A stretch of DNA of 64,000 nucleotides from JAHELQ01 sp964491915 (GCA_964491915.1 CAZBHS010000006.1:89800-153799); one strand, 5' to 3'; counted from the stretch's first letter, positions 43,139 through 52,822 are shown. Made by a program: numbers and translations. The notes: generated by a model not told the origin, from the sequence alone.

Positions 43139-43290
43139 TATCCCCTCCTATAATTAATGATATTCAATTCATTTATTTTTCCAAACTATTTTTTCACATA
43201 TCGTTCAGTCGCCCGGTCAAGTTTGGGGCAAAATGGAGTAGGAAGCGCCCTCGGTTTTTCGAAAATATTGATATCTTGATAAAAAAAACA

Positions 43291-43319
43291 TTGATATTTT
43301 TTCCTCTTTCCTTTAATAT
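43291..43319 (+). promoter_or_regulatory. Promoter of the pseudokinase gene
   Basis: TTGATA (43291-43296), 17-nt spacer, TAATAT (43314-43319). Confidence 0.5.
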
Positions 43320-43359
43320 ATATTTTTCAAAAATCCCAAAAATTTCTGAAGGTGAAGCA

Positions 43360-45552
43360 ATGAAAATACACCAGATTTTACAACAATATTTCGTTTTCAA
43401 AAAAATTGGGCATGATTGCCTTGGAACAAATTTTCGAGTGGGATTATTGGAGGGCAACAAGCCGACATGCCACAAAATAATTACCGAGATACACCCGTAC
43501 ATTTACAATGAGGGTCCGGTCCGGGACCAGGCTTTCATAATTCTCGATACGGTGAAGAAGTTAGGGATTCCCAATTTGTACGCCCCGGAGCGAATTGTGA
43601 TAGAAGAGAACCAGGGGTACCTGGTCTTTCCTCATATCGAAGGTAAACCGCTCGATATAATCCTCGATGAATCCAGCAAGAACAAAGTGGCGGTTCCTTT
43701 CACACTGGCTTTCCAATTGGCGATGGCAGTAGCCAATATCGTCAAGATGGGCACCTCCATTCAGTTTAAAGGCGCCACATTTTTCCATGGTTTTTTAACG
43801 CCGGACAATATCATCGTCGGACATAACGGGAAGCTCTATCTGAAATATTATGGATTATGGCCTTTCATCACGCAAACAGAGGACATCTGCGAAAGAATCA
43901 TCTCAAAATACGGCTCCTGGCTGGCGCCGGAATTTATCAAACATGAAGAGCTTGTACCTCAAGCCGACATATATTATCTCGGATACCTCGTTTACCGGAT
44001 GCTCACAGGGAAATATTTTTCATACTTGCCGGGAGAAGATTTCGACGCCACGATCACGAACATCAGCTTTTCATCGGATATCCCCCTTACAGATAAAAAC
44101 TTCTTGATAAACATTATCGAATTCTTTAGAAAAACGTTAAATCCGGACATTAGAAAACGCTTCTCTACTAACGAAGAACTTATCAGCTTCATCGAGACCC
44201 ATTTCAAAATCAAGGACACAGGCCTGGTTTCACCGGATTTGGCCTCATTTATGTTTTCCGTTTACAAAGAGGGGATCGAGGAAAACAAGAAAGAATTGCA
44301 ACATGAGCTATCAGCCCCTATACCTGAACGCAAAAAAGATTCATCAGGCGAGACTGTCATTTCCACAACAATACTGGAAGAATCAAGGGGTTCAAAATTG
44401 AAATATGTCGCCTTGCTCGCTTTCATCATTATTTTAATTGGCGCTGGCACCTACTTTTATCTGAATCAAAAAAGCATGGAAGAACAGAAGCAGATAGAAG
44501 TGATGGAACAAAAGATTTCGTTGCTGGAACAGCAGTATCAACGACAAATCGAAACCTTACGTAGAACGTACGAAGAGAAACTGCAGGATGATTCCCAGAA
44601 TAAAGACGCGCATCTTATGGAAAGGGACCAATTGATCCGCGAAATTGAAAATCAGAGGAAACGTGAGATCGATTCCATTCGCAACCAATTGCACAACAAG
44701 GGAGTCGAACCAAAAAGAACCGAAACGGGCGCCCCAAAAGCCACTCAAAAAAATGAAAAACAACCCGCCAATAAAATGGAAAACACAAGTCCTGGAGAAA
44801 AGGTAAAAGAAAAAATAAACTCACATCCAAACGAGGTAAGACCCCAGGAGAGTGCGGAAACCGTCGTAGCGGTTCCGAAAATTGTAGCCCTCGCGAATGC
44901 GACACAAAAACCCGGGAAAATTTCAGGGCAAGATCCTGTATTCCCGATAGATATAGCCAGAAATTACCAGGGAAAACGAGCGACAGTCAAAGCGATGCTT
45001 CTAATAAACCAAAAAGGCGCCGTAGAAAAAGTAAAATTACTGAACTCCCCCACTCTCCCCAAAGACCTCGAGGAATCAATCGTTTCCGCATTCATGCAAT
45101 GGACTTACTCCCCCGCACAACAACATGGCGCTCCAGTCAAAGTATGGATTCCCGAAACCATAAAATTCTCGATTGGCCAGTTGTCGGCAACAGAAACGGT
45201 AAGCAAGCAAGATACAGAAAAAAAATCCGGCGCGGCTCAAAGTCCCGAGAAAGAAAGTTTCTCGTTAAATGAAGTGGGCGTCCCTCCGGTTAAAATCTCC
45301 GGCAAAGATCCGTCTTTCTCAAGAGCTCTTCGCAAAACCTATGCCGGGAGAAGAGCCACGGTGCAATCAGAATTGTTGATAGATGAAGCTGGAATTGTGC
45401 TGAAAGTAAAAACAACCGACAATATCCCCGAAGAGATTAAGATGGAAGTCGTGAAGAATTATAAGACATGGAAATATAAACCGGCTCTAAGAGCGAACAA
45501 AGCTGTAAAAGTATGGCTCCCGGTTACATTGAAGATTTCTTTCAAGCATTGA
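43360..45552 (+). CDS. Membrane pseudokinase fused to two TonB C-terminal-like domains
   Basis: 730 residues from ATG 43360 (GAAGGTGAA upstream). Residues 10-275 have the shape of a Ser/Thr kinase: YLVFPHIEGKPLDIIL (hinge), FFHGFLTPDNIIV (143-153) in place of HRDLKP.NI, KYYG (162-165) in place of DFG, APE (189-191), and ADIYYLGYLVYRMLTGKYF (helix F). The catalytic Asp of HRD and the metal Asp of DFG are both missing and no Gly-rich loop is seen, so it should not phosphorylate. A membrane helix (about 347-367) and a coiled coil (370-440) follow. Residues 520-610 and 645-730 are TonB C-terminal-type repeats, each with KISG.DP.F and RATV. The kinase part is cytosolic and the TonB parts periplasmic. 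Confidence 0.82.
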   Translation: MKIHQILQQYFVFKKIGHDCLGTNFRVGLLEGNKPTCHKIITEIHPYIYNEGPVRDQAFIILDTVKKLGIPNLYAPERIVIEENQGYLVFPHIEGKPLDIILDESSKNKVAVPFTLAFQLAMAVANIVKMGTSIQFKGATFFHGFLTPDNIIVGHNGKLYLKYYGLWPFITQTEDICERIISKYGSWLAPEFIKHEELVPQADIYYLGYLVYRMLTGKYFSYLPGEDFDATITNISFSSDIPLTDKNFLINIIEFFRKTLNPDIRKRFSTNEELISFIETHFKIKDTGLVSPDLASFMFSVYKEGIEENKKELQHELSAPIPERKKDSSGETVISTTILEESRGSKLKYVALLAFIIILIGAGTYFYLNQKSMEEQKQIEVMEQKISLLEQQYQRQIETLRRTYEEKLQDDSQNKDAHLMERDQLIREIENQRKREIDSIRNQLHNKGVEPKRTETGAPKATQKNEKQPANKMENTSPGEKVKEKINSHPNEVRPQESAETVVAVPKIVALANATQKPGKISGQDPVFPIDIARNYQGKRATVKAMLLINQKGAVEKVKLLNSPTLPKDLEESIVSAFMQWTYSPAQQHGAPVKVWIPETIKFSIGQLSATETVSKQDTEKKSGAAQSPEKESFSLNEVGVPPVKISGKDPSFSRALRKTYAGRRATVQSELLIDEAGIVLKVKTTDNIPEEIKMEVVKNYKTWKYKPALRANKAVKVWLPVTLKISFKH

Positions 45553-45596
45553 TTATAATCTGAGAAACAAAAATATGACACCAACATTCTCTAGAA

Positions 45597-45641
45597 AATC
45601 TCAGGGATCAGGGATTCCCGATCCCTGAGATTTCTATTTAA
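45597..45641 (+). terminator. Long perfect hairpin terminator
   Basis: A 13-bp perfect stem (45597-45609 with 45620-45632) closes a 10-nt loop that is itself nearly palindromic (AGGGATTCCC). It is followed by a T-rich TCTATTTA. It lies between the convergent pseudokinase and phosphate-binding-like genes. Confidence 0.85.
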
Positions 45642-45651
45642 TACATCATTT

Positions 45652-46074
45652 TCATTCTATGATAGAAACCTTTTTAACAAATTCATCGGCATTCTCGGCT
45701 GAGATATAGCCAATAGCGTTGACGTCTGATTTTACAAATTCCTTTATCTCCAGATCATTCTGAAACAACCTGATCTGGGTATTCTTCCCGGTAAACAATT
45801 TTTCCTTCCACACCAATGAAAATTGCACAGGGTTCATTTTCAGAATGTCTTGCAAGAACTCTTTATGAAGGTCGCCTTCTTTGAGAACGGCAATTTTTAT
45901 TTTACCGCCGGACTCCCAATTTATTTTTTTCCCTAAAAATATTTTTTTGACTTCCTCAATTTCCATCTTGCCATTTTGATTTTCCGGATTGACAACAATG
46001 ATAAAATTACTCGAGAAACATGCAACCGTAGTTACCAATAATATCACTATAAAAATAACGGTGTTGGACTTCAT
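45652..46074 (-). CDS. Small phosphate-binding-protein-like periplasmic protein
   Basis: 140 residues with AAGGGGGGTGAA before the ATG and a signal peptide (VIFIVILLVTTVACFSS). The body matches the second half of PstS-like proteins in miniature: EIEEVKKIFLGKKINWESGG, LHKEFLQDILKMNPVQFSLVW and DVNAIGYISAE. Such short forms occur beside outer-membrane porins, as here: the porin gene ends 12 bp upstream on the same strand. Phosphate binding is not proven, as the Ser/Thr ligands of the N-terminal lobe are absent. Confidence 0.8.
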   Translation of the reverse strand: MKSNTVIFIVILLVTTVACFSSNFIIVVNPENQNGKMEIEEVKKIFLGKKINWESGGKIKIAVLKEGDLHKEFLQDILKMNPVQFSLVWKEKLFTGKNTQIRLFQNDLEIKEFVKSDVNAIGYISAENADEFVKKVSIIE

Positions 46075-46086
46075 TTCACCCCCCTT

Positions 46087-47319
46087 CTAGAAATTAAATG
46101 AAAACTTCGCCACAAACATATTCCATTTTTGCTCTGGCGCGGGAATCGGAGAGAACACCCACGACTTCCCCATACCGTCGATTTTATGCCATTCGATTTT
46201 AAATGTCCAGTTGAAATTTATATCAAACCGCAAGCCTAAGGCCAAATCCTTCTGCCACCCATAATAATCGGGTAATCCCTGTGCCACCGAACTTTGCCCG
46301 GCCGTGTCGCCTTTATTGGAGATGAACCGGTCGTAGAGCCCCGTAAACGTGAGTTTATCCCCGATCATATACGAAACCATCACATACCAGCCCTGCATGG
46401 TCTCAGAGGACACCTCTTGCATCTGCCCAAACATCTCCATCTTGATTAGAGGCAATAATTCCATATATTCGGAAATAATTGTCAGGTCGCCAATTGAAAA
46501 CTCCCCCGATAGAAAAAAAGAATTTTTTAGCTCCATGCTTCCCATGAGCGGGAACAATCCTTCCAGCGGGTGACTGATTAGAGAATTCATCTCTCCTTTC
46601 AAATAGGTATAGGTCCCCCCGAGACGAAAACCCGGTAAGGGAGTATTCCAAATCACACGCCCTCCACAGAATATTTCGGTATCCATAGTGATTCCCGTCA
46701 TTGTCAAGCCCATCTGAGACAGCAACGCATTGGAGGCCACCTGAATCTGGAGTAAATGCGGCGCTCCCTCAGGGTGATGGACGGTACCGACAAAAAAATG
46801 ATAATCGAAATCGCCGACCGCTTTGAGATCAAGATTACCGTACAGGCCCAAGCCGTCATAGGCTACGAATACCGGCCGCATGGATTCATCATAGATGCTT
46901 TGAGGCAAAATCGCCATTGGATGCAACGCGTCCGTATCCCGCACCTCGTTAAAAAACCCCACAGGAGTTTTCACCTTGCCGACACGGATGCCGAATGAAT
47001 CCGATACACGGTAATCAGCATACCCCCAATCCAACTTAATATTATGATTGCCAATCGGCCCAAAATCCCTGGCGAAAATCTGGAACCCGACATGAAGTTT
47101 TTCGGTTAAATCCACCGAAAAAGTGGCGCCAAACTCACTCATCTCAAAAGATCCATTCTTACTGGAATTAGGAATGAAATCGTTCCCGGTGGAATACACA
47201 TACCCCTGGGACAAAAACCCATTCAGCCGAATTTTTTCCGAGATGTTTTCACCCCGCAGAAAAGGGGATGCAGTAAACACGAATCCCCAAATAAGAAAAA
47301 GTAACAAAGCCTTTTTCAT
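46087..47319 (-). CDS. Outer-membrane porin
   Basis: 410 residues from ATG 47319 with AGGAGGG upstream. The signal peptide is MKKALLLFLIWGFVFTASPF. The barrel begins IRLNGFLSQGYVYSTGNDF and contains a segment (LHVGFQIFARDFG, WGYADYRVSDSFGIRVGKVK, PVGFFNEVRDTDALHP) typical of porins from sulfate reducers and Acidobacteriota. The last strand ends FVAKFSFNF with terminal Phe for BAM recognition. It is the first gene of a two-gene operon with the phosphate-binding-like protein, so it may conduct anions. Confidence 0.87.
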   Translation of the reverse strand: MKKALLLFLIWGFVFTASPFLRGENISEKIRLNGFLSQGYVYSTGNDFIPNSSKNGSFEMSEFGATFSVDLTEKLHVGFQIFARDFGPIGNHNIKLDWGYADYRVSDSFGIRVGKVKTPVGFFNEVRDTDALHPMAILPQSIYDESMRPVFVAYDGLGLYGNLDLKAVGDFDYHFFVGTVHHPEGAPHLLQIQVASNALLSQMGLTMTGITMDTEIFCGGRVIWNTPLPGFRLGGTYTYLKGEMNSLISHPLEGLFPLMGSMELKNSFFLSGEFSIGDLTIISEYMELLPLIKMEMFGQMQEVSSETMQGWYVMVSYMIGDKLTFTGLYDRFISNKGDTAGQSSVAQGLPDYYGWQKDLALGLRFDINFNWTFKIEWHKIDGMGKSWVFSPIPAPEQKWNMFVAKFSFNF

Positions 47320-47508
47320 TAATCCCTCCTGTTCAAAAAAAACCAAAGTTTCCTCCTCAAATTCTCATCCAAAAATTCGCCGTCTCCAGATGTAGAAAGC
47401 CGGCTGATGATAAAAATACAGAATAGTTAATACTATAAAAAAAATTGTTTTTTTTCAACATCTAAATGCCAAATAAATGCAATCCCATAAAAATGTTTTT
47501 TGAAGCGC

Positions 47509-49776
47509 CTAACGAACGCCCATTCGCGCCCGTTCGAAAAACGCCCACATCTCCGCCGGAAGTAATGACCGGAAGCGAGTATAATCCTCATGATAAATAT
47601 AGGCCGACAACATCTGGAAGTATATTTTGAACGCTTCCATTCCGGTAGCCTCATATTCCCCATGGCCGATCACGTTATTCAAAATTTCGATAGTCTTCTC
47701 TTTCTCCGCCTCGGGCAATTTAAAAAAATAAACGGCATTGTCAGTCATAATACGCATGAGCTCTAAAAATTCTTCTTGCTCCACCCGCTGGGCGTCGAAT
47801 TGAGAGGCGTCACACCGGCATTCATTCAGCATCGCCGCAAATTCTTCAGCCGGTAGTTTTTCCCGCAACGCCATAATACGTTGCCTCGTTTCGGCCTCAT
47901 CAGCCACCTTCAGTTGGGAAAATAATTTCCAGGCTTCCAGATATCCACCTAAAGCAGCCTTGACCTCCCCTGATGTCTCATTCGCCTGCGCGATAAAATA
48001 ATGACGAACTCCCACCCCATACGTATCGCCCATACCCTTGCAAAGATCGAGGGAATGCTCAAAATGATCGATGGCAGCCTCTGTATTCTTCAAAGAAAGA
48101 AAAATCTGCCCCATCTGGAGGTAGGAAGCCGCGACATTCACCTCATCTCCATTTTTTTCCATCACTTCAACAGACTGCCGAAACAATTCAAGCGCTTCTT
48201 TTTCATCGCCCTTTGACCGCAGAACAAGCGCCGTCTGGTGCTGCAAGCGGGACCGCGCAACCTCTGTGGAGGACGCCTCATAATAGTGCATCGCCCGCTG
48301 ATAAAAATCCAGCGCCACGTCGTACCGGCCTTCGAGCGAAGACACATAGCCCATTTGCTGGAGAGCGAGAGGTACATTCTCATCATCTTCGTTACGTTCC
48401 CAGCTCGCCAGGGCATTGGCAAACGACTCCCTGGCCTCAGTGAGACGACCATACCGCGAATACAAATTCCCCATCGCATAGTCTGCCGCCGCCCGGTTCT
48501 TTGTATTCAATTTTTTCCCGCTTATTTCCACCAACATCTGGAAGGAAAAATCTAAAAAGCCGATGCTTCCAAGATAATCTCCCAGGCTGAACGTAGCCTC
48601 GGCAGCGGCGTCCCACTGCTCCGCCTCCAAAAAATGCCTCCGGGCTTCCATAATATCATCCATGGATTTTTGCCCCTGCCGGTCCTCGAGCCCCCAGAAA
48701 AAACGCCCGCACACCTCATGCACCTGCCGTCTCCGCTCAGCATCCATTTCAGCCAGGACAGCGGAAGCCACCGCAGGATGAATCACATACCTCTCCACGT
48801 CCGTATCAAAATCGAGCAGCCCTGTTTCGAGACTTGCGACACGCACATCGTCGGAAACCGCCAACTGATGGGCATCAACCGCCGACTTTCCAACGGGGAA
48901 ACGATATGCAGCTAAAATTCCGAGCAAGGAACGTTGCGAAGGCTCCAAATGAGATAAAATCCGCGCGGTGAACAAGCGAATCAACTGGTCGCCGCGATTA
49001 CGCATACGGGCAACCGTTAGCTTCAAGCCGGGAATCGAATCCTTCATTAATTCCCAGGTCGGCTCGCCATCGGAACGATTCATTGTCTCGAACCGGATCA
49101 AAGAATCAAGCAATTTCATCACCAGGGGATTCCCTCCGATATCATTATATAAAGCCGCCTCATTGTCGCGACATATGGAGGCCGCATGTTCCAACCGCTC
49201 CAAACACTCGATAAATTCCCGCCGGGAAAACTCATTCAGCTCGACGGTATCATAGTCTTCAATATCCATGGCAGACGAAATAAGAATAAACGAAGGTTTC
49301 TTCTTCAAGGCGCTTTGGAGCATTGTCAACGCGGCCTTTAATTTGGGACTCAAAAAATCCCCTTCCTCAGAAAGATTCTCCTCGAAATTATCCAGAATCA
49401 ACACCACCTTCTCCAAAGACAGATAGTTATCCGCAACCCAACGCAATTTAGAATCGAGGCTGCCGGCGGAAAGATACAATTGCTCCGCCTTTTGATTACC
49501 GGCATCCCTGGCTTTTAACATCAGTTCCTTCAACAGTAGTTCCGGCTCCGTTTTCCCCCTGACCAACACACATTCAAAGCCTTTATCAAGTAAAGCGGAA
49601 GCACAAAAAGCCAACACCGTTGTTTTCCCACTACCGGAAGCCCCGGTAACAACTGCGATCCCCCGTTTTGACTCAATAGCTTCGACAACGTTCTCAACAG
49701 TATTGTCAGGATTGCCAAGATAGAATCCTGAATCTTTTCGTTTTAATTCCGTGGGCAATTGCGCCTCATGACTCAT
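47509..49776 (-). CDS. STAND-type NTPase with TPR repeats
   Basis: 755 residues with GGAGGTTGATGC before the ATG. The NACHT/NB-ARC-like NTPase has Walker A VTGASGSGKTT (45-52 core), Walker B KVVLILDNFEE (124-133) and a GGNPLVMKLL block like the GLPL motif of STAND proteins. A winged-helix-like part follows to about residue 360. TPR repeats cover about 390-640 (AAADYAMGNLYSRYGRLTEA, LALQQMGYVSSLEGRYDVAL, VAASYLQMGQIFLSLKNTEA). No HTH, nuclease or protease effector is visible at either end. STAND proteins act as switches in regulation or defence. It lies 27 bp after an inactive M20 homologue, very likely in one operon. Confidence 0.85.
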   Translation of the reverse strand: MSHEAQLPTELKRKDSGFYLGNPDNTVENVVEAIESKRGIAVVTGASGSGKTTVLAFCASALLDKGFECVLVRGKTEPELLLKELMLKARDAGNQKAEQLYLSAGSLDSKLRWVADNYLSLEKVVLILDNFEENLSEEGDFLSPKLKAALTMLQSALKKKPSFILISSAMDIEDYDTVELNEFSRREFIECLERLEHAASICRDNEAALYNDIGGNPLVMKLLDSLIRFETMNRSDGEPTWELMKDSIPGLKLTVARMRNRGDQLIRLFTARILSHLEPSQRSLLGILAAYRFPVGKSAVDAHQLAVSDDVRVASLETGLLDFDTDVERYVIHPAVASAVLAEMDAERRRQVHEVCGRFFWGLEDRQGQKSMDDIMEARRHFLEAEQWDAAAEATFSLGDYLGSIGFLDFSFQMLVEISGKKLNTKNRAAADYAMGNLYSRYGRLTEARESFANALASWERNEDDENVPLALQQMGYVSSLEGRYDVALDFYQRAMHYYEASSTEVARSRLQHQTALVLRSKGDEKEALELFRQSVEVMEKNGDEVNVAASYLQMGQIFLSLKNTEAAIDHFEHSLDLCKGMGDTYGVGVRHYFIAQANETSGEVKAALGGYLEAWKLFSQLKVADEAETRQRIMALREKLPAEEFAAMLNECRCDASQFDAQRVEQEEFLELMRIMTDNAVYFFKLPEAEKEKTIEILNNVIGHGEYEATGMEAFKIYFQMLSAYIYHEDYTRFRSLLPAEMWAFFERARMGVR

Positions 49777-49803
49777 GCATCAACCTCCATGCAACCATTT
49801 CGT

Positions 49804-50985
49804 TTAAACTGTATACGCAAATAGCGCGTAAAACGCGGCGGCGGCCTCCAGATGAGGAATAGGAACCCGCTCAAACGGCGTGTAAGCCAACGCTTCATCC
49901 CCAGGGCCAAAACCGATACAGGGAATTCCATAAAAACCATTGATCATAGATCCACCGGTAGCCATTTCCCATTTCCCCAGTCCCGGCAAAACCCCGAATA
50001 GATCATCATAACAATTAACCGCGGTAATCACGGCCGGGTGGTTGGCTGGAATCTTCCAGGACGGATAATAGTTGCTCATTCCGGTTTGGAGCCCCGTATA
50101 ACTTCTTGCCTTATACCTCAAAACCTCTACTCGGGCAGGCGTGTCTTTGAGCATCGCATCCATTTCAGCCACCGCCGACTCTCTGGTCTCACCCCAGGTG
50201 AGCCTACGGTCCACATGGATTTTGGCGTAATTGGGCACAGTTTGAAGCGACGGGCTCAATGAAATAAACTCCGAAACCATAGCTGACCCTTTGCCGAGAA
50301 AAGGATCCACAATACAGCATTTATCAAGTTTCTGAACATAAAGACTGGCCCTGGACGCTAAATACACCGCGTTTATCTCGCGGCCATTCGTGTCTCCAGT
50401 CCTGCCGCCTCGAAACGTGACCGCTATTTCGATCCACCCCCGCTGTCCACGGTTCACTCGCAAATTCGTCGGTTTTGTCAACAGGACCACATCCGGCTTG
50501 ATATGGTTATTCTCAATAATATACTTCCAGCTCAAGCCGCTACACGCCTCCTGCATCACGGAGCCGGTAAAAAAAATAGTCAAGCCCCTGTCGAATTCCA
50601 ATTCCTTGAGAATTCTGCCGGCTGTCACAAACGAGGCGGCGCCGCCTTTTTGATTGGCGCTCCCCCGACCGTACACAAACCCGTTGTCGATCAAACCGGA
50701 AAAAGGATCCGTTTCCCATTGTTCAAAAATGCCGATCTCCCGCAAATCCAGATGAGCATCGATCACCAACATCCGTTCGCCTTCACCGATCCTGCCGATC
50801 ACATTTCCCATTGGATCTACGAATGTTTCATCAAAGCCAGCCGCCTCCATCTGCCGCTTCAATTCTTCCATCACGTCGCCTTCCTGGCAACTGAACGATT
50901 TGATTTTTATAAGTTTGGACAAGTTTTCCGCGGTCCAATCCCGGTATTTTCCGGCTAACGACAAAATCTGTTTCGCTATGTCCAT
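49804..50985 (-). CDS. M20-family (YgeY-like) hydrolase homologue with degenerate active site
   Basis: 393 residues, collinear with YgeY/ArgE-type M20 metallohydrolases: VIDAHLDLREIG, GFVYGRGSANQKGG, SVMQEACSGLSW, VLLTKPTNLRVNRGQRG, VDRRLTWGETRESA, GFGPGDEALAYTPFERVP. Compared from memory with the family pattern, the bridging metal Asp is Asn111, the general-base Glu is Gln145, the later metal Glu is Lys171, the His of GHRG is Gln181 and the C-terminal metal His is Tyr368. Only the first His (78) and Glu146 remain. The fold is kept, so it is probably a binding or regulatory protein and not an enzyme. It is encoded directly upstream of the STAND NTPase. Confidence 0.85.
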   Translation of the reverse strand: MDIAKQILSLAGKYRDWTAENLSKLIKIKSFSCQEGDVMEELKRQMEAAGFDETFVDPMGNVIGRIGEGERMLVIDAHLDLREIGIFEQWETDPFSGLIDNGFVYGRGSANQKGGAASFVTAGRILKELEFDRGLTIFFTGSVMQEACSGLSWKYIIENNHIKPDVVLLTKPTNLRVNRGQRGWIEIAVTFRGGRTGDTNGREINAVYLASRASLYVQKLDKCCIVDPFLGKGSAMVSEFISLSPSLQTVPNYAKIHVDRRLTWGETRESAVAEMDAMLKDTPARVEVLRYKARSYTGLQTGMSNYYPSWKIPANHPAVITAVNCYDDLFGVLPGLGKWEMATGGSMINGFYGIPCIGFGPGDEALAYTPFERVPIPHLEAAAAFYALFAYTV

Positions 50986-51103
50986 TTTGAATCACCTTGC
51001 GGGCGGGAATCGGCACTCTAAGGAAACTGGGTGCCGCCATCGCTTGAAGTATCATTATAGCATTTTTTCATTTCCCCTCTCAAGTAAAAAAAACCAATGA
51101 AAC

Positions 51104-51132
51104 TTGCTTTTTAACGCCAAATCCTCTATAGT
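51104..51132 (+). promoter_or_regulatory. Promoter of the small lipoprotein gene
   Basis: TTGCTT (51104-51109), 17-nt spacer, TATAGT (51127-51132); GGTGGAG precedes ATG 51147. Confidence 0.6.
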
Positions 51133-51146
51133 GACTCAGGTGGAGA

Positions 51147-51542
51147 ATGAAAATGAAAAAAATAATACTTTCAATTTTTATTATAATCACCATTATCGGG
51201 CTCTTCAATTATTCCGCTTGCGGGATCAGTTACTATGATATCAATGGAACCTGGACCTTCACCCAGACCAGCGGAGATATCTCTACAACCATAGTCCTGG
51301 TATTCGATGGAACCCGCAAAGAAGGAATGGTCGTATGGAATGAATATTTTTTGGGGAATTACACTTATGGAGACAGCATACTTAACTTTTCCCTGGCATA
51401 CGGTTCAAACCTCGATATCGGGAAAGTCGGCACAGAGGTTTTTACCGGTATATTCGAAGACGACGATATCCTGAGCGGAAATTATAGCGGCAGTTATCAG
51501 GACGGACAGGCAAGCGGCGCCTGGACGGCGGTCCGCCAATAA
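51147..51542 (+). CDS. Small secreted (lipo)protein, lipocalin-like, paralogue of 58864-59268
   Basis: 131 residues with a signal peptide and a possible lipobox (NYSAC-G). The mature part is all-beta: DINGTWTFTQTSG, TIVLVFDGTRKEGMVVWNEY, LGNYTYGDSILNF, FTGIFEDDDILSGNYSG, ASGAWTAVR. The pattern GTW ... F.G.R..G.VVWNE...GNY ... F.D.DI.SG is shared with the gene at 58864-59268, so the two belong to one family. I do not know its function; the fold may be a small lipocalin-like barrel. It is followed 27 bp later by the M48 peptidase gene. Confidence 0.75.
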   Translation: MKMKKIILSIFIIITIIGLFNYSACGISYYDINGTWTFTQTSGDISTTIVLVFDGTRKEGMVVWNEYFLGNYTYGDSILNFSLAYGSNLDIGKVGTEVFTGIFEDDDILSGNYSGSYQDGQASGAWTAVRQ

Positions 51543-51569
51543 CAAAGCCGGCAGACAAGGAACACGACC

Positions 51570-52814
51570 ATGAACGCATACCTGATCCTCATCCTGACAA
51601 TACTAATCGGGTCGCACCTCTTGACAATCATCATCGAGCGCATGAACCTCAAGCGCCTCACACCGGACCTTCCAGCGGAATTCGCCGGCTATTACAATAG
51701 CGAAAAGTACGCCAAATCCCAGGAATACGCCCGTATCAACACCACATTCGGTGTATGGCAAGGGACAGCGCAGGTCATCCTGGTCACCGCGTTCATTTTG
51801 ACAGGAGGTTTCAATCTCGCCGACCACTGGGCGCGAAGCCTGGGCTACAATCCCATTGTCACCGGGATCATCTATATCTTCGGCCTGGCGCTGCTGGCAG
51901 GACTTCTAAACCTCCCCTTCCAGATCTACGACACCTTCGGCATTGAAGAAAAGTACGGGTTCAACCGCACCACCGCCAAAACATTCGCCGTCGATATCCT
52001 CAAAAGCCTACTTCTACTATTGCTCCTCGGTACGCCGATTCTTTGGCTCACATTGTGGTTTTTCCGGGAAGTGGGAGCGGCGGCGCCGCTATACATATGG
52101 AGCATCATCACATTCTTCCAATTATTTATGATGTTTCTAGCCCCCATCATCATCTTCCCGATATTCAACAAATTCACCCCCCTGGAAGAGGGGGAACTCA
52201 AAGATATAATCGAGAGCTACGCCCGCCATCACAATTTCACCATGCAAGGAATCTTCAAAATGGACGGTTCCCGTCGCTCCACCCGCTCCAACGCCTTTTT
52301 TACCGGCTTCGGAAAATCACGGCGTATCGTATTGTTCGACACCCTCATCGCCAATCACAACAGCGAAGAACTCCTGGCGATATTGGCGCACGAAATCGGC
52401 CACTACCGGCTCAAACACATACTGAAACAAGCGGCGGCATCCATAGTCGAGACAGGCCTCACCCTCTATATCCTCTCACTCTTCATCAATAACCGGTTAT
52501 TGTTCGACGCCTTCAAAATGGACCAGCTCTCCGTCTATGCCAGCTTGATCTTCTTCGGATTTCTCTACTCACCCATATCATTGCTGATTTCCATCGCCAT
52601 GAATTGGTTCTCCAGAAAATACGAGTACCAGGCAGACCGGTTCGCCGTCCAAACGTTGGGCAAAGGCGAGCCGCTCATCACCGCCCTCAAAAAACTCAGC
52701 GTCGAAAATTTAAGCAATCTCACCCCCCACCCCTGGAAGGTGTTCCTGGCCTACAGCCATCCACCGGTTCTCGAGCGCATCCGCTCTATCCGGCAGACGG
52801 CTGAAAATCTATAA
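51570..52814 (+). CDS. M48-family membrane metallopeptidase (Ste24/CAAX protease-like)
   Basis: 414 residues with six or seven membrane helices. The N-terminal domain has NLPFQIYDTFGIEEKYGFNR, as in Ste24 (LP...Y.TF.IEE..GFN). The zinc site is ILAHEIGHYRLKH (HExxH) and the third ligand lies in KYEYQADRFAVQTLG (E). SRRSTRSNAFFTGFGKSRRI is also a family block. It cleaves membrane or misfolded proteins at the inner membrane. AAGGAA precedes the ATG. It is likely co-transcribed with the small lipoprotein gene upstream. Confidence 0.93.
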   Translation: MNAYLILILTILIGSHLLTIIIERMNLKRLTPDLPAEFAGYYNSEKYAKSQEYARINTTFGVWQGTAQVILVTAFILTGGFNLADHWARSLGYNPIVTGIIYIFGLALLAGLLNLPFQIYDTFGIEEKYGFNRTTAKTFAVDILKSLLLLLLLGTPILWLTLWFFREVGAAAPLYIWSIITFFQLFMMFLAPIIIFPIFNKFTPLEEGELKDIIESYARHHNFTMQGIFKMDGSRRSTRSNAFFTGFGKSRRIVLFDTLIANHNSEELLAILAHEIGHYRLKHILKQAAASIVETGLTLYILSLFINNRLLFDAFKMDQLSVYASLIFFGFLYSPISLLISIAMNWFSRKYEYQADRFAVQTLGKGEPLITALKKLSVENLSNLTPHPWKVFLAYSHPPVLERIRSIRQTAENL

Positions 52815-52822
52815 TTATAACG

